Positions 44,727-53,968 of a DNA stretch of 64,000 nucleotides are shown here, one piece after another. This DNA is from Mycolicibacterium sp. TY81 (GTDB lineage: Bacteria; Actinomycetota; Actinomycetes; Mycobacteriales; Mycobacteriaceae). The position numbers were made by a program, and so were the translations under genes. The stretch lies in the NCBI RefSeq assembly GCF_018326285.1, contig NZ_AP023362.1, forward strand, positions 3,968,001 to 4,032,000, written 5' to 3'. The notes under the pieces were generated by a model, which did not search any database, had not been told where the DNA came from, and saw nothing but the letters and a program-made list of their open reading frames with translations. The first letter of the stretch is position 1. The number at the start of each line of letters is the position of its first letter.

Positions 44727-46055
44727 CTATACGGCGCTCAGCGCATCGTCCAGAATGTCCAGCCCGCGCTTGGCGTCGTCGATGCTGATGTTGCACGGCG
44801 GCACCAGGTGGAAGCGGTTGTAGTTCATGAACAGCAGCAGGCCGTTCTGCTTGGCCCGCGCGTTGATGGCGCCCATCTCGGGCGACGACCCGCCGTACGG
44901 CGCCAGCGGCTCCTTGGTGGCGCGGTCCTTGACCAGTTCGACCGCCCAGAACACACCCAGACCACGGACGTCGCCGATGATGTCGTGCTTCTCGGCCAGC
45001 GCCGCCAGGCCCGGTCCGAAGACGTCGGTGCCGATCAGTTCGGCGTTCTCGACGATCTTCTCGTCGTGCATCGCGGTGATGGTCGCGACCGACGCCGCAC
45101 ACGCCAGCGGGTGGCCCGAGTAGGTGAGCCCGCCGCCGTACGGCTGCTCCAGGAAGCGCTCGAGGATCTTGTCGCTGACGATGACGCCGCCGAGCGGCAC
45201 GTAGCCGGAGTTGACGCCCTTGGCGAACGTGATGAGGTCGGGGGTGACGCCGTAGTTGTCCAGCGCGAACCACTTGCCGGTGCGGCCGAAGCCGGCCATG
45301 ACCTCGTCGAGGATCATCACGATGCCGTACTGGTCGCACAGCTCGCGCACGCCCTGCAGGTATCCGGGCGGCGGCGGCATGATGCCGACGGTGCCGGGCA
45401 CCGACTCGAGGATGATCGCGGCGAACGCCGACGGGCCCTCGAACTCGATGACCGAGCGCAGGTGCGCCAGGGCGCGCTCGGACTCTTCCTCCTGCGTCAG
45501 CGAATTGAACTGGCTGCGGTACAGGAAGGGCCCGAAGAAGTGCGTGGTGCCCTCGGTGCCGTAGTCGTTGCCCCAGCGGCGGACGTCGCCGGTGAGGTTG
45601 ACCGTCAGCGCGGTGCCGCCGTGGTAACTGCGGTAGGTCGACAGCGTCTTGTAGCGGCCGGTGAACACGCGCGCCATGCGGATGGCGTGCTCGACGGCGT
45701 CGGCGCCACCGTTGGTGAAGAACACCCGGTTGAAGCCCTCGGGGGCGACCTGGCAGATCAGGTCGGCGGCCGTGGCGCGGGCCTCGTTGGCGTGCTGCGG
45801 CGCGATGGTGCACAGCTTGGCGGCCTGCTCGGCGATGGCGGCGACGACCTTCGGGTGCTGGTGGCCGATGTTGGTGTAGACGAGCTGGCTCGAGAAATCG
45901 AGGAGACGGTTGCCGTCACCGTCGATGAGGTAGCTGCCCTCGGCACCGGTGAAGACCATCGGATCGAGCTTCCCCTGGGCCGACCACGAGTGGAATACGC
46001 GGCTGCGCTCCAGGTCATAGATCCGGCGGGCGTCAGCGTTGGCGGGCGCAGGCAT
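44727..46055 (-). CDS. class III PLP aminotransferase
   Basis: A 442-residue subgroup II aminotransferase with FFTNGGADAVEHAIRMARV, the Asp motif in VMILDEVMAGFGRTG, and the PLP Lys in ITFAKGVNSGYVPLGG. Similar enzymes act on taurine, beta-alanine, 4-aminobutyrate and diamines; the specific amine donor cannot be told. It is followed by a Ddn-like gene (16 bp) and is 127 bp from the divergent Ddn-like gene at 46183. Confidence 0.88.
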   Translation of the reverse strand: MPAPANADARRIYDLERSRVFHSWSAQGKLDPMVFTGAEGSYLIDGDGNRLLDFSSQLVYTNIGHQHPKVVAAIAEQAAKLCTIAPQHANEARATAADLICQVAPEGFNRVFFTNGGADAVEHAIRMARVFTGRYKTLSTYRSYHGGTALTVNLTGDVRRWGNDYGTEGTTHFFGPFLYRSQFNSLTQEEESERALAHLRSVIEFEGPSAFAAIILESVPGTVGIMPPPPGYLQGVRELCDQYGIVMILDEVMAGFGRTGKWFALDNYGVTPDLITFAKGVNSGYVPLGGVIVSDKILERFLEQPYGGGLTYSGHPLACAASVATITAMHDEKIVENAELIGTDVFGPGLAALAEKHDIIGDVRGLGVFWAVELVKDRATKEPLAPYGGSSPEMGAINARAKQNGLLLFMNYNRFHLVPPCNISIDDAKRGLDILDDALSAV

Positions 46056-46182
46056 GCATTCCTCCTCGAAGATGAATCAGCGGGTTACGGGCTGGTGTGC
46101 GACACCGCGTCGTCGCCGCTACCGGTCGGTAACTTTACTCGCTCCCCTGGCCGCCCCAACCACGATGGCGCACGATGGGGAC

Positions 46183-46563
46183 ATGCAGATTCCGCAGTCG
46201 GTCGCACGCTTCAACCGTCGGGTCACCAACCCCATCCAGCGGCTGTGGGCGGGCCGCGCGCCGACGTTCGGCATCCTCGAGCACGTCGGGCGCAAGTCCG
46301 GCAAGACGTTCCGCACCCCGCTGACGGTGTTCACCACCGCCGACGGTTTCGCCATCCTGCTGACCTACGGCCCCGACCGTGACTGGCTCAAGAACATCAC
46401 CAAGGCCGGCGGCGGCAAACTGACCCGGCGCGGCCAGACGTACGACGTCGTCGACCCGCGCGTGGTGAGCAAGGAGGACGCCGCCCCGCTCATCACCGGA
46501 TCGCTGCGTAAGGTGTTCCCGCGCTTGCCTTTTGAGCAGGCCGTGCTGTTGCGCCGGGCCTAG
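46183..46563 (+). CDS. deazaflavin (F420)-dependent nitroreductase family protein
   Basis: A 126-residue Ddn-like protein with HVGRKSGKTFRTPLTVF and DWLKNITKAGGGKL. The VGRKSGK motif marks the phosphate-binding part of this family. The ATG at 46183 is preferred over an upstream start at 46039. Its end overlaps the carboxymuconolactone-decarboxylase-like gene by 4 bp. Substrate unknown. Confidence 0.82.
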   Translation: MQIPQSVARFNRRVTNPIQRLWAGRAPTFGILEHVGRKSGKTFRTPLTVFTTADGFAILLTYGPDRDWLKNITKAGGGKLTRRGQTYDVVDPRVVSKEDAAPLITGSLRKVFPRLPFEQAVLLRRA

Positions 46564-46952
46564 TCGCCGCGCGTCTCGTCGAGCACCTGCTGCACCACGC
46601 GCATCGCGCTCAGTGCCGCGGGCGCGCCGCAGTAGCCGGTGGCGTGGATGATCGCCTCGACGATCTCGTCGCGGGTGAGGCCGTTGTTGAGTCCGCCCCG
46701 GACGTGGCCGGCGAGTTCTTCGTGGGCCCGCAGCGCCGTCAGCATGCCGAGGTTCAGCAGGCTGCGGTCGCGGCGGCTCAGGCCCGGCCGGTTCCACACC
46801 GCGTCCCACACGTGCTCGGTGACGAAGCGCTGGATGGGTTCCGATTCCGTGCCGCTCGTGCGGGCCAGTGCGCGGTCGACGAACTCGTCGCCCATCACCT
46901 GACGGCGGGTGGCGATTCCGGCGTCGAACGCCGAAGCTGGCTCGCTGGTCAT
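46560..46952 (-). CDS. carboxymuconolactone decarboxylase family protein
   Basis: A 130-residue PcaC/AhpD-like protein with FVTEHVWDAVWNRPGLSRR, DRSLLNLGMLTALRAHEELAGHVRGG, and TRDEIVEAIIHATGYCGAPAA. The layout matches 4-carboxymuconolactone decarboxylase proper, and the His in the ELAGHV region is the conserved site. The ATG at 46952 is close to a GGCCCAGAG region. It is divergent from the DUF485/ActP pair; the 156-bp gap contains a 12-bp palindrome ACCGAATTCGGT at 47007. Confidence 0.86.
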   Translation of the reverse strand: MTSEPASAFDAGIATRRQVMGDEFVDRALARTSGTESEPIQRFVTEHVWDAVWNRPGLSRRDRSLLNLGMLTALRAHEELAGHVRGGLNNGLTRDEIVEAIIHATGYCGAPAALSAMRVVQQVLDETRGD

Positions 46953-47108
46953 CTCTGGGCCTTTCTCTCGGGTGGCTGCGGCAGACCGTAGCGCAGCGCG
47001 ACCGGAACCGAATTCGGTGAACAGAACGCGATACCGGTCGCGAGTGACCCAGCTCTCAATTAGGTTCATGCCCGATCCACCCTCACAGCCAACTGTCAGG
47101 AGCCCTCG

Positions 47109-47450
47109 GTGCCCGAAACCGACCGTCCCGAGAGGGTTGCCCCCACCGGGGAGCAGTTCCTCGCCATGCAGGCCAGCCCCGAGTTCCAGGAGTTGCGAAC
47201 CAGGCTGCGCCGCTTCGTGTTTCCGATGACCGCGTTCTTCCTGCTGTGGTACGGCCTCTACGTCGCGCTCGGCGCCTTCGCCCATGACTTCATGGCCATC
47301 CGGGTGTTCGGCAACATCAATGTCGGGCTGCTGATCGGACTGGGTCAGTTCCTGACGACGTTCGTGATCACCGGGCTGTACGTGCGCTTCGCCAACCGCG
47401 AGCTCGACCCGCGGGCTGCCGCCATCCGTGAAGAACTCGAGGGCGCCTGA
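47109..47450 (+). CDS. DUF485 membrane protein (YjcH-like)
   Basis: A 113-residue protein with two hydrophobic helices (FPMTAFFLLWYGLYVALGAF and GLLIGLGQFLTTFVITGLYV), which is the DUF485 pattern. This family pairs with ActP-type symporters. The GTG at 47109 follows an AGGAG site. The TGA stop overlaps the actP ATG (TGATG), so the two are translationally linked. Confidence 0.9.
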   Translation: MPETDRPERVAPTGEQFLAMQASPEFQELRTRLRRFVFPMTAFFLLWYGLYVALGAFAHDFMAIRVFGNINVGLLIGLGQFLTTFVITGLYVRFANRELDPRAAAIREELEGA

Positions 47451-49081
47451 TGACCACCACCGTGCTGGCCGCCGCCACCGTCGGCAACCCCGTCGCCAAC
47501 ATCGGCATCTTCAGTGTGTTCGTCGTCGTCACGATGGTCGTGGTCATCAAGGCCAGCAAGCGCAATGCCACCGCCGACGAGTTCTTCACCGGCGGCCGCG
47601 GTTTCTCCGGCCCGCAGAACGGCATCGCCATCGCCGGCGACTACCTGTCGGCCGCGAGCTTCCTCGGCATCGCCGGCGCCATCGCCGTCTACGGCTATGA
47701 CGGCTTCCTGTACTCCATCGGCTTCCTCGTCGCCTGGCTCGTGGCGCTGCTGCTGGTCGCCGAATTGCTGCGCAACACAGGCAGATTCACCATGGCCGAC
47801 GTGCTGAGCTTCCGGCTCAAGCAGCGCCCGGTCCGGCTGGCCGCGGCCACCTCGACGCTGACGGTGTCGCTGTTCTACCTGCTGGCCCAGATGGCCGGGG
47901 CGGGTGGTCTGGTCGCGCTGCTGCTCGACGTGAAGAGCCGGGGCGGCCAATCGATCGTGATCGCCGTCGTCGGCGTCCTGATGATCGTCTACGTGCTGGT
48001 CGGCGGCATGAAGGGCACCACGTGGGTGCAGATCATCAAGGCCGTGCTGCTGATCACCGGCGCCGCCCTGATGACGGTCATGGTGCTCGGCAAGTTCGGG
48101 TTCAACTTCTCCGACATCCTCGGTTCGGCCCAGTCGGCCATCTCGCACGCCACCACCAAGGGCGTCTCCAGCCGCGACGTCCTGGCGCCCGGCGCGCAGT
48201 ACGGCGGTTCGCTCACCTCGAAGATCAACTTCGTCTCGCTGGCACTGGCGCTGGTGCTGGGCACCGCGGGCCTGCCGCACGTGCTGATGCGCTTCTACAC
48301 CGTGCCGACCGCGAAAGAGGCACGGCGGTCGGTGGTTTGGGCCATCGCGCTGATCGGTGCCTTCTACCTGTTCACGTTGGTGCTCGGATATGGCGCCGCC
48401 GCCCTGGTGGGACCGGACCGCATCCTCAAGGCCGCCGGCGGCGTGAACTCCGCGGCCCCGCTGCTGGCGTTCGAACTCGGCGGCGTGATCCTGCTCGGCG
48501 TCATCTCGGCGGTGGCGTTCGCGACGATCCTCGCGGTCGTGGCGGGCCTGACCATCACCGCGTCGGCGTCCTTCGCGCATGACATCTATGCCTCGGTTCT
48601 CAAGTCCCACAAGGTGACCGAGGACGAGCAGGTGCGGGTCTCGCGGATCACGGCGGTCGTGCTGGGCGTGTTCGCGATCGGGCTCGGCATCCTCGCCAAC
48701 GGTCAGAACGTGGCATTCCTGGTGGCCCTGGCGTTCGCCGTGGCGGCCGCGGCCAACCTGCCGACGATCCTGTACTCGCTGTACTGGAAGCGGTTCAACA
48801 CCCGCGGCGCGCTGTGGAGCATGTACGGCGGCCTGATCTCGACCATCGTGCTGATCGTCTTCTCCCCCGCGGTATCGGGCAGCAAGACGGCGATGATCCC
48901 GGGTGCGGACTTCGCGTATTTCCCGCTGGCCAACCCGGGCATCGTGTCCATCCCACTGGCATTCGTGCTCGGCATCATCGGCACGCTGACGTCGTCGGAC
49001 GCCGGAGATCCCGAACTGGCCGCCGAGATGGAGGTGCGGTCACTGACCGGGGTGGGCGCCGAGAAGCCCGTCGCGCACTAG
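47450..49081 (+). CDS. sodium:solute (acetate/monocarboxylate) symporter, ActP/MctC-like
   Basis: A 543-residue SSS-family permease with about 13 membrane helices. Typical landmarks are GGRGFSGPQNGIAIAGDYLSAASFLG, GYDGFLYSIGFLVAWL and VAGLTITASASFAHD. With its DUF485 partner it most likely imports acetate, pyruvate or propionate. The TAG stop codon is part of the CTAG duplicated by the IS insertion, and the gene is intact. Confidence 0.9.
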   Translation: MTTTVLAAATVGNPVANIGIFSVFVVVTMVVVIKASKRNATADEFFTGGRGFSGPQNGIAIAGDYLSAASFLGIAGAIAVYGYDGFLYSIGFLVAWLVALLLVAELLRNTGRFTMADVLSFRLKQRPVRLAAATSTLTVSLFYLLAQMAGAGGLVALLLDVKSRGGQSIVIAVVGVLMIVYVLVGGMKGTTWVQIIKAVLLITGAALMTVMVLGKFGFNFSDILGSAQSAISHATTKGVSSRDVLAPGAQYGGSLTSKINFVSLALALVLGTAGLPHVLMRFYTVPTAKEARRSVVWAIALIGAFYLFTLVLGYGAAALVGPDRILKAAGGVNSAAPLLAFELGGVILLGVISAVAFATILAVVAGLTITASASFAHDIYASVLKSHKVTEDEQVRVSRITAVVLGVFAIGLGILANGQNVAFLVALAFAVAAAANLPTILYSLYWKRFNTRGALWSMYGGLISTIVLIVFSPAVSGSKTAMIPGADFAYFPLANPGIVSIPLAFVLGIIGTLTSSDAGDPELAAEMEVRSLTGVGAEKPVAH

Positions 49082-50852
49082 GAGCCTGCTGAATAAGGCG
49101 GTTTTGGGGCGGGGTGCCTCAAGGCGCTCTGTGGCGCGTGTGTGTTGTGAGTCAGACCCGAGGGTCGACAATTCGAGGGTCACCCCGCCGCATTGAGCGT
49201 GGCATCTGGTGCCGCGGGTGGCAATGCCCGGTCGTGTCAGGCGATGGCCCAGTGGGTGCCGGTGTGGGTCAGGCCGAGGGTGATCAGCCGGCGCAAGTTG
49301 AGGGCGGCGGCGCGGTGGTGCAGCCAGTGGTCGTTTTTGATGGCGCCGCGGTAGCGGACTTTGCGGTTGCCGCGGGTCAGCCAGGCGATGGAGCGTTCCA
49401 CCATGGGCCGGTGTTGGCGGTACTCGTCCCGCCACCGGGGAGTGCGCGCTGCTGCGCGGGCGGCACGTAGCAGCGGTTCATGCTCGCTGATAGTGAGGTT
49501 GCGTCCCCGTGACGCGGTGGTGCACTGGGCCCGTAATGGGCAAGTGCGGCAATGCTTCTCAAATCTCGCGCCACCTTTAGGTGCGATATTGACGGTGTGC
49601 CCAGCCGGGCAGGTCACGGTGCGGGCATCGAAATCGATAGCGAAGTCATCGCTGGTGAACCCGCCGGGCACCGGGGCCCGCAACGGCAGCGGTTTGATCA
49701 CCGCGACATGCTTGAGTTCGGCGAGGGTGGCGCGGGCCGCGCCGGTGCCGTAGGCCGAATCACCGAGCACCCGCACCCCCGGCCGGCTCCTCCTGCAGCA
49801 GGGCCAGCCCGACGACGGCTTCGTGGTTATCCGGGCCACTGGCTTTGGTCAGAGCGCAGTCGGTGATGATCCCGGTATCGGGTTCGATCGCGATATGGGC
49901 CTTGAAGCCGTCCTGCCGCCGGTGCACCGTCTTATGGGCGTGGCGGGCATCAGGATCCACGGTCGAGACGACCCGATCCGGAGCAACGTTCTGGGCGATG
50001 CGCCACTGCCCGTCGGTGCCATCAGAGCCTTCGACCGGTTCGACATCCTGCCCGGCGATCAACGCCAACAGCGCCACCGCCTCAGCGGCCCGCGGTCCCA
50101 GCTCCTGCTCGGGCAGATGCCCCAGGACCCGATGCGCGTCAGTAACCAGGGCGTCGATGAGCTGATCGCGGGCAGCCTTGTCGTTCCAGGCGATCGCCGG
50201 CTTACCCGGGTCGTGGTAATTGTGTGCCGTGCAATGAGTCTCGATCACCTCGGCGGCGCCGGGGACGTCGCGGCCCACGCGGCGGATCGCGGCGATCAAC
50301 TGGGTCACGGTGTCCTGGGTGGCCACCGCGTCATCGAGGACCGTGGAATCCAATGCCCGCCGAGTCTTGCCCGCCAGTACCGCGGTCTGCGCGACCACCG
50401 TTCTGACCGCCTCGAAGATCCGGTTAGGGCGATCAGAGGCCGCCAGCCCGGCGCCGCCAGTACGTCAGCGTGGTGGAGTGAAACGCCGGCGCGGTGACCG
50501 GCAGCCCGCACGCGGCTTTCCACCGCAGATCGAAGGTGACCGCATCCACCGTCTCGTTGTCGGAGAGCCCGTGCAGGGCCTGCAGCGTGATCACCGAGGC
50601 CATCACCTCGGCCGGGCACGCTGGGTCGCCCCCCGCCGTGACGGGAACAGATCAGCGAACATCTCCTCCGGGAACAGCTCGTGGCGATGAGCGGCCAGGA
50701 ACGCAAACACGCTGTCGGGCTTCAGAAGATGCCCGGCAACCGATTCGGCATCCAACAACTCACGCTGATCATCAGAGCGACCCTGCACCCACCAATTATC
50801 AGCGAAATCCCAGGTCAACCCCGGCCGCCACACCGATTAATTCAGCAGACTC
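49082..50852. mobile_element. degenerate IS1182-type insertion sequence
   Basis: The element is 1771 bp long with imperfect terminal inverted repeats: GAGCCTGCTGAAT at the left and, read inward, GAGTCTGCTGAAT at the right. It is flanked by direct CTAG duplications at 49078-49081 and 50853-50856. The left copy supplies the stop of the symporter gene and the right copy the stop of the TetR gene. The transposase inside is broken by frameshifts, so the element is unlikely to move on its own. The 155 bp between the left end and the transposase stop appear non-coding. Confidence 0.85.
49237..50833 (-). pseudogene. IS1182-family transposase, frameshifted
   Basis: Fragments in different frames reassemble into one DDE transposase. 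The N-terminal part starts near 50833 (TWDFADNWWVQGRSDDQREL), the middle covers 49760-50560 (LDSTVLDDAVATQDTVTQLI and VDPDARHAHKT) and the C-terminal part is 49237-49800 (LGDSAYGTGAARATL, RYRGAIKNDHWLHHRAAALN). At least four breaks are visible: about 50625-50630, about 50610, about 50445 and about 49785. Each is explained by one extra G in the coding strand. The C-terminal part carries a Cys-rich segment (CRTCPLRAQC) common in the family. Confidence 0.88.
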
Positions 50853-51455
50853 CTAGCCCCGTACGGGCGAGTTCGTCCGCAACGCCGCGGGCAGGCTCGG
50901 CACGAAATGCCGTGCGGCGAAAGCCCGGATCTCCTCGGCACTGTCGAGCGCCTCGACGCTGGGCAGCAGCAGCACCATCGCCGCGTAGCGCAGGATGGTG
51001 TCGGCCAGGTCGTTGACGGCCTGTTCGCCGATGCGGTCGGCGAAACCGTCCGGGAAGATGACGCGCAGCGCCGCCGCCATCCGGCCGACCGCGGCACCGT
51101 AATGCCGCTGCATGAGTTCGATGACGAGCGCGGGCTCGTCGATCATCATCCGGTTGAGCACGCGGTGCCGCCGGAACCGCAGGATCGACAGGGTGAACGC
51201 CTCGACGTACAGATCCGATTGGGGCCCGGCGTTTTTCAGCTCGCGGGCGATGTCGTCGAACAGCACGACGTTCTCGCGTTCGACGACGGCGGCCACCAGC
51301 TCGTCGCGGTTGGCGAACCGCCGGTAGATGGTGGTGCGGCTGACACCGGCGCGGCGCGCCACGTCATCGAGGGCGACGCGGCGGAAGCCGTGCTGCTCGA
51401 ACTCGACGAGCGCGGCGTCGAGGATCGCGGCCGTCGCGTCAGCGGGCACGCGCAT
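50853..51455 (-). CDS. TetR-family transcriptional regulator
   Basis: A 200-residue TetR/AcrR protein with the N-terminal helix-turn-helix [30 protein letters not shown] and a helical ligand domain. The ATG at 51455 overlaps the end of the MpaB-like gene, so the two form an operon. The site at 52336-52361 is the likely operator for autoregulation. The TAG stop is in the CTAG target duplicated by the neighbouring IS element. Confidence 0.86.
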   Translation of the reverse strand: MRVPADATAAILDAALVEFEQHGFRRVALDDVARRAGVSRTTIYRRFANRDELVAAVVERENVVLFDDIARELKNAGPQSDLYVEAFTLSILRFRRHRVLNRMMIDEPALVIELMQRHYGAAVGRMAAALRVIFPDGFADRIGEQAVNDLADTILRYAAMVLLLPSVEALDSAEEIRAFAARHFVPSLPAALRTNSPVRG

Positions 51456-52326
51456 AGCCCTTCTGCGCAAAGCTGTTGTACCGCACCGACATCGGCAACC
51501 GGTCCCACACCCAGTTCACCGGCTTGCTGCGCCAGGCCGCGGCGAACAACTGGTAGGCGCGTTCCTGCCGGTCGGACCAGGGCAGCTCCAGCAGGTCCCG
51601 CGCCCGCGGCGGGAGGCCACCGGTGGTCAGGAACGCCGCGACGGGGTTGAACACCACCGCGATGACGCGCCACACCGCCGGGTTGACGGCCTTGGGCGCC
51701 GGAAAGCCTTTGGTCACATAGCCGACGCCGTACCGCGCCGTCTTGTGCGGCACCGCGACCTCGTTGATCATCCGGTCCCAGTACTCCTCGAACTCGGCGT
51801 AGGTGGCCGGCATGGGCCGGTCGCTGACGCCGTAGCGGCGGTACCAGGTCTTGGACTCGAGGTAGATCTGTTCCTTCTCGGCGTCGGTCAGCCGCTTGAC
51901 GAAGGTGTCCGCGAAATACAGCACCTGCTCGACGAATGTCGCGTGCGCCCAGTAGTACGTCTCCGGGTCGAGTGCGTGGTAGCGGCTGCCGTCGGGCATG
52001 TCGCCCTTGATCTCGCGATGGAAGTCGCGGACCTGCGCGCCGGTGTTGTCATCGTCGGTGCCGTAGACGGTGCGGAAGATCGGCGGCAGCGACCGCTTGA
52101 TGCGCGCCGAGGTGTCCGCGAAGAACACCGAATGGTCCAGCACGCCCTGGCCCAGCTGGGCGAGCATGTTCTGCAGGACCGCCGGCCGCGGGCCGATCAG
52201 GTACATCCGGTTGTCGCCGAAGTACTTCCACACCAGCGAATCCGGCCCCAGTGGCAGGGCGTCGACTTTCCCCGTCGCTCCGCTCGCCCCGGCGACGAGC
52301 TCAGACTGCTCCGCAAGTTCGGTCAT
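51439..52326 (-). CDS. oxygenase MpaB/DUF2236 family protein
   Basis: A 295-residue protein of the MpaB/latex-clearing-protein-like heme oxygenase family. Landmarks are [28 protein letters not shown]-like [10 protein letters not shown] with the expected proximal His, and [20 protein letters not shown]. Family members bind b-type heme and oxidise unsaturated lipids or similar substrates. The ATG at 52326 gives the best start; a longer frame to 52428 is rejected. It shares an operon with the TetR gene. Confidence 0.82.
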   Translation of the reverse strand: MTELAEQSELVAGASGATGKVDALPLGPDSLVWKYFGDNRMYLIGPRPAVLQNMLAQLGQGVLDHSVFFADTSARIKRSLPPIFRTVYGTDDDNTGAQVRDFHREIKGDMPDGSRYHALDPETYYWAHATFVEQVLYFADTFVKRLTDAEKEQIYLESKTWYRRYGVSDRPMPATYAEFEEYWDRMINEVAVPHKTARYGVGYVTKGFPAPKAVNPAVWRVIAVVFNPVAAFLTTGGLPPRARDLLELPWSDRQERAYQLFAAAWRSKPVNWVWDRLPMSVRYNSFAQKGYARAR

Positions 52327-52335
52327 GCGGAACAG

Positions 52336-52361
52336 TGTTACAAATTTTGCACTCTGTAACA
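52336..52361. promoter_or_regulatory. candidate TetR operator
   Basis: TGTTACA (52336-52342) and TGTAACA (52355-52361) are perfect inverted repeats around a 12-base centre. It lies 10 bp before the MpaB-like start codon and 5' of the TetR gene's transcript, where autoregulating TetR proteins commonly bind. Confidence 0.6.
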
Positions 52362-52381
52362 ACCCCTGCTCCCGCCATTTC

Positions 52382-52412
52382 CCGCGAGCGTCCGTGTCTG
52401 CGGACGACACGC
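52382..52412. repeat. half copy of repeat family B
   Basis: This 31-base unit starts CCGCGAGCGTCCGTGTCTG and ends CGACACGC. It agrees closely with units at 54951-54982 (reverse orientation) and at both arms of the 62501-62631 palindrome. It lies in the gap downstream of the acyl-CoA dehydrogenase gene next to a terminator hairpin. Confidence 0.6.
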
Positions 52413-52422
52413 CGTCACCTGC

Positions 52423-52469
52423 GTACAAAAACGTCCCGCTCAGACCTGCCGAGCGGGACGTTCTTGTAC
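52423..52469 (-). terminator. hairpin downstream of the acyl-CoA dehydrogenase
   Basis: GTACAAAAACGTCCCGCT (52423-52440) pairs with AGCGGGACGTTCTTGTAC (52452-52469) with one mismatch and an 11-base loop. It follows the stop at 52504 by about 35 bp on the minus strand. Confidence 0.65.
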
Positions 52470-52503
52470 ATGCGCCGTGCCACAGCCGGCACCGTCGCGG
52501 ACG

Positions 52504-53715
52504 TTATTTGAGCGGCAACCCCGTGATCGCGCGCGACATCACGAGCCGCTGAATCTCGCTGGTGCCCTCGAAGATCGTGAAGATCTTGGCGTCGCGGTGC
52601 CACCGCTCCACCGGGTAGTCCCGCGTGTAGCCGTTGCCGCCCAGAATCTGGATGGCCTCGTCGGTCACGTAGACCGCGGTCTCGCTGGCGACGAGCTTGG
52701 CCATCGAGCCCTCGGCGTTCTCGAACGGCATGTTGTTGCGCGCCATCCAGCCGGCGCGCCACACCAGCAGCCGCGCCGCGTCGATCCGGGACTTCATGTC
52801 GGCCAGCTTGAACGCGACGGCCTGGAAGTCCCCGATCTTGCGGCCGAACTGCTCGCGCTCCTGCGCGTATCCCAGCGCGTACTCGTACGCCGCGCGGGAC
52901 ACCCCGAGCGCCATGGCCCCGACGGTCGGCCGCGTCCGCTCGAACGTCTTCATCGCCACCTGACCGGCCGAGCTCTTGCCCTCGCGGGTACGGGCCACCC
53001 GCTCCTCGAACTTCTCCCGGCCACCGACGATCAGGCGGCCCGGCAGCCGGACGTCGTCGAGTACGACCTCGGCGGTGTGCGACGCCCGGATGCCGTGCTT
53101 CTTGAACTTCTGGCCCTGACTGAAACCCTTGGTGCCCGGCGGGATGATGAAGCTGGCCTGGCCGCGCGAGCCCAATTCCGGGTACACCGAGGCAACGACG
53201 ATGTGCACGTTGGCGATGCCGCCGTTGGAAGCCCACGTCTTGGTGCCGTTGAGCACCCATTCATCGGTCGCCTCGTCGTACCGCGCCCGGGTGATGATCG
53301 ACGAAACATCCGATCCCGCACCGGGTTCCGACGAACAGAACGCGGCCAGCTTGGGCTCGTTGATGTCGCCGTACATCTGGGGCAGCCACTCGCCCAGCTG
53401 TTCCATGGTGCCGTTGGCCGCCAGCGACGCGGCGGCCAGACCGGTTCCCATGATCGACATCGAAATTCCGGCGTCACCCCAGAACAATTCTTCGACGGCG
53501 ACAGGCATACCGAGCCCGGTCTCCTCGGCCGTCTGGGCAGCAAAGAACTCCATGGAGTACAGGCCGACCTTGGCCGCCTCCTGCAGGATCGGCCACGGCG
53601 TCTCTTCGCGCTCGTCCCACTCCTCCGCGGCCGGACGGATCACATCAGCAGCGAACTCGTGAACCCAGTCCCGGACCTGGCAGACGTCAGCAGACAGTTC
53701 TAGCGAAAAAGACAT
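52504..53715 (-). CDS. acyl-CoA dehydrogenase
   Basis: A 403-residue flavoenzyme of the ACAD family with CSSEPGAGSDVSSI and LNGTKTWASNGGIAN as FAD-binding loops. AQEREQFGRKIGDFQAV is the second signature, and QILGGNGYTRDYPVERWHRDAK the family C-terminal region. It dehydrogenates an acyl-CoA in beta-oxidation. A catalytic base near IFEGTSEIQRL fits the short-chain class. The ATG at 53715 is preferred over a GTG at 53724. Which acyl chain it uses is unknown. Confidence 0.92.
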   Translation of the reverse strand: MSFSLELSADVCQVRDWVHEFAADVIRPAAEEWDEREETPWPILQEAAKVGLYSMEFFAAQTAEETGLGMPVAVEELFWGDAGISMSIMGTGLAAASLAANGTMEQLGEWLPQMYGDINEPKLAAFCSSEPGAGSDVSSIITRARYDEATDEWVLNGTKTWASNGGIANVHIVVASVYPELGSRGQASFIIPPGTKGFSQGQKFKKHGIRASHTAEVVLDDVRLPGRLIVGGREKFEERVARTREGKSSAGQVAMKTFERTRPTVGAMALGVSRAAYEYALGYAQEREQFGRKIGDFQAVAFKLADMKSRIDAARLLVWRAGWMARNNMPFENAEGSMAKLVASETAVYVTDEAIQILGGNGYTRDYPVERWHRDAKIFTIFEGTSEIQRLVMSRAITGLPLK

Positions 53716-53725
53716 GCGCGACACA

Positions 53726-53968
53726 CTACTTGGCGCGCCGCCACCTCGCCGTACCCACCACGGCGAGCACCCCGGCCAGGGTCGCCAGCAACAACGACAA
53801 CGAGATGAACGACGGGTCGTAGAGCACCGATGTCTTCACCGGCTCGCCGGGGATCACCGGCGCGACGTCGGCGATCGACGACGCGGCCAGCCAACTCACC
53901 ACCGAGCCGACGGCGGCCAGCACCGCCGCGACCAGCGCGCCGGCCGCCACGATCTTGTCGCGGCTCAT
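53726..53968 (-). CDS. small two-helix membrane protein
   Basis: An 80-residue protein with hydrophobic segments around AAGALVAAVLAAVGSVVSWL and LSLLLATLAGVLAVVGT and a basic end (RWRRAK). The start overlaps the stop of the upstream gene (ATGA), so it belongs to a run of small membrane protein genes at 53726-54867. No family is recognised. Confidence 0.75.
   Translation of the reverse strand: MSRDKIVAAGALVAAVLAAVGSVVSWLAASSIADVAPVIPGEPVKTSVLYDPSFISLSLLLATLAGVLAVVGTARWRRAK

Noticed and set aside
47007..47018. 12-bp palindrome ACCGAATTCGGT before the DUF485/ActP pair
   Set aside because: Could be an operator but a single short palindrome of this size is expected by chance and no regulator is adjacent to it.
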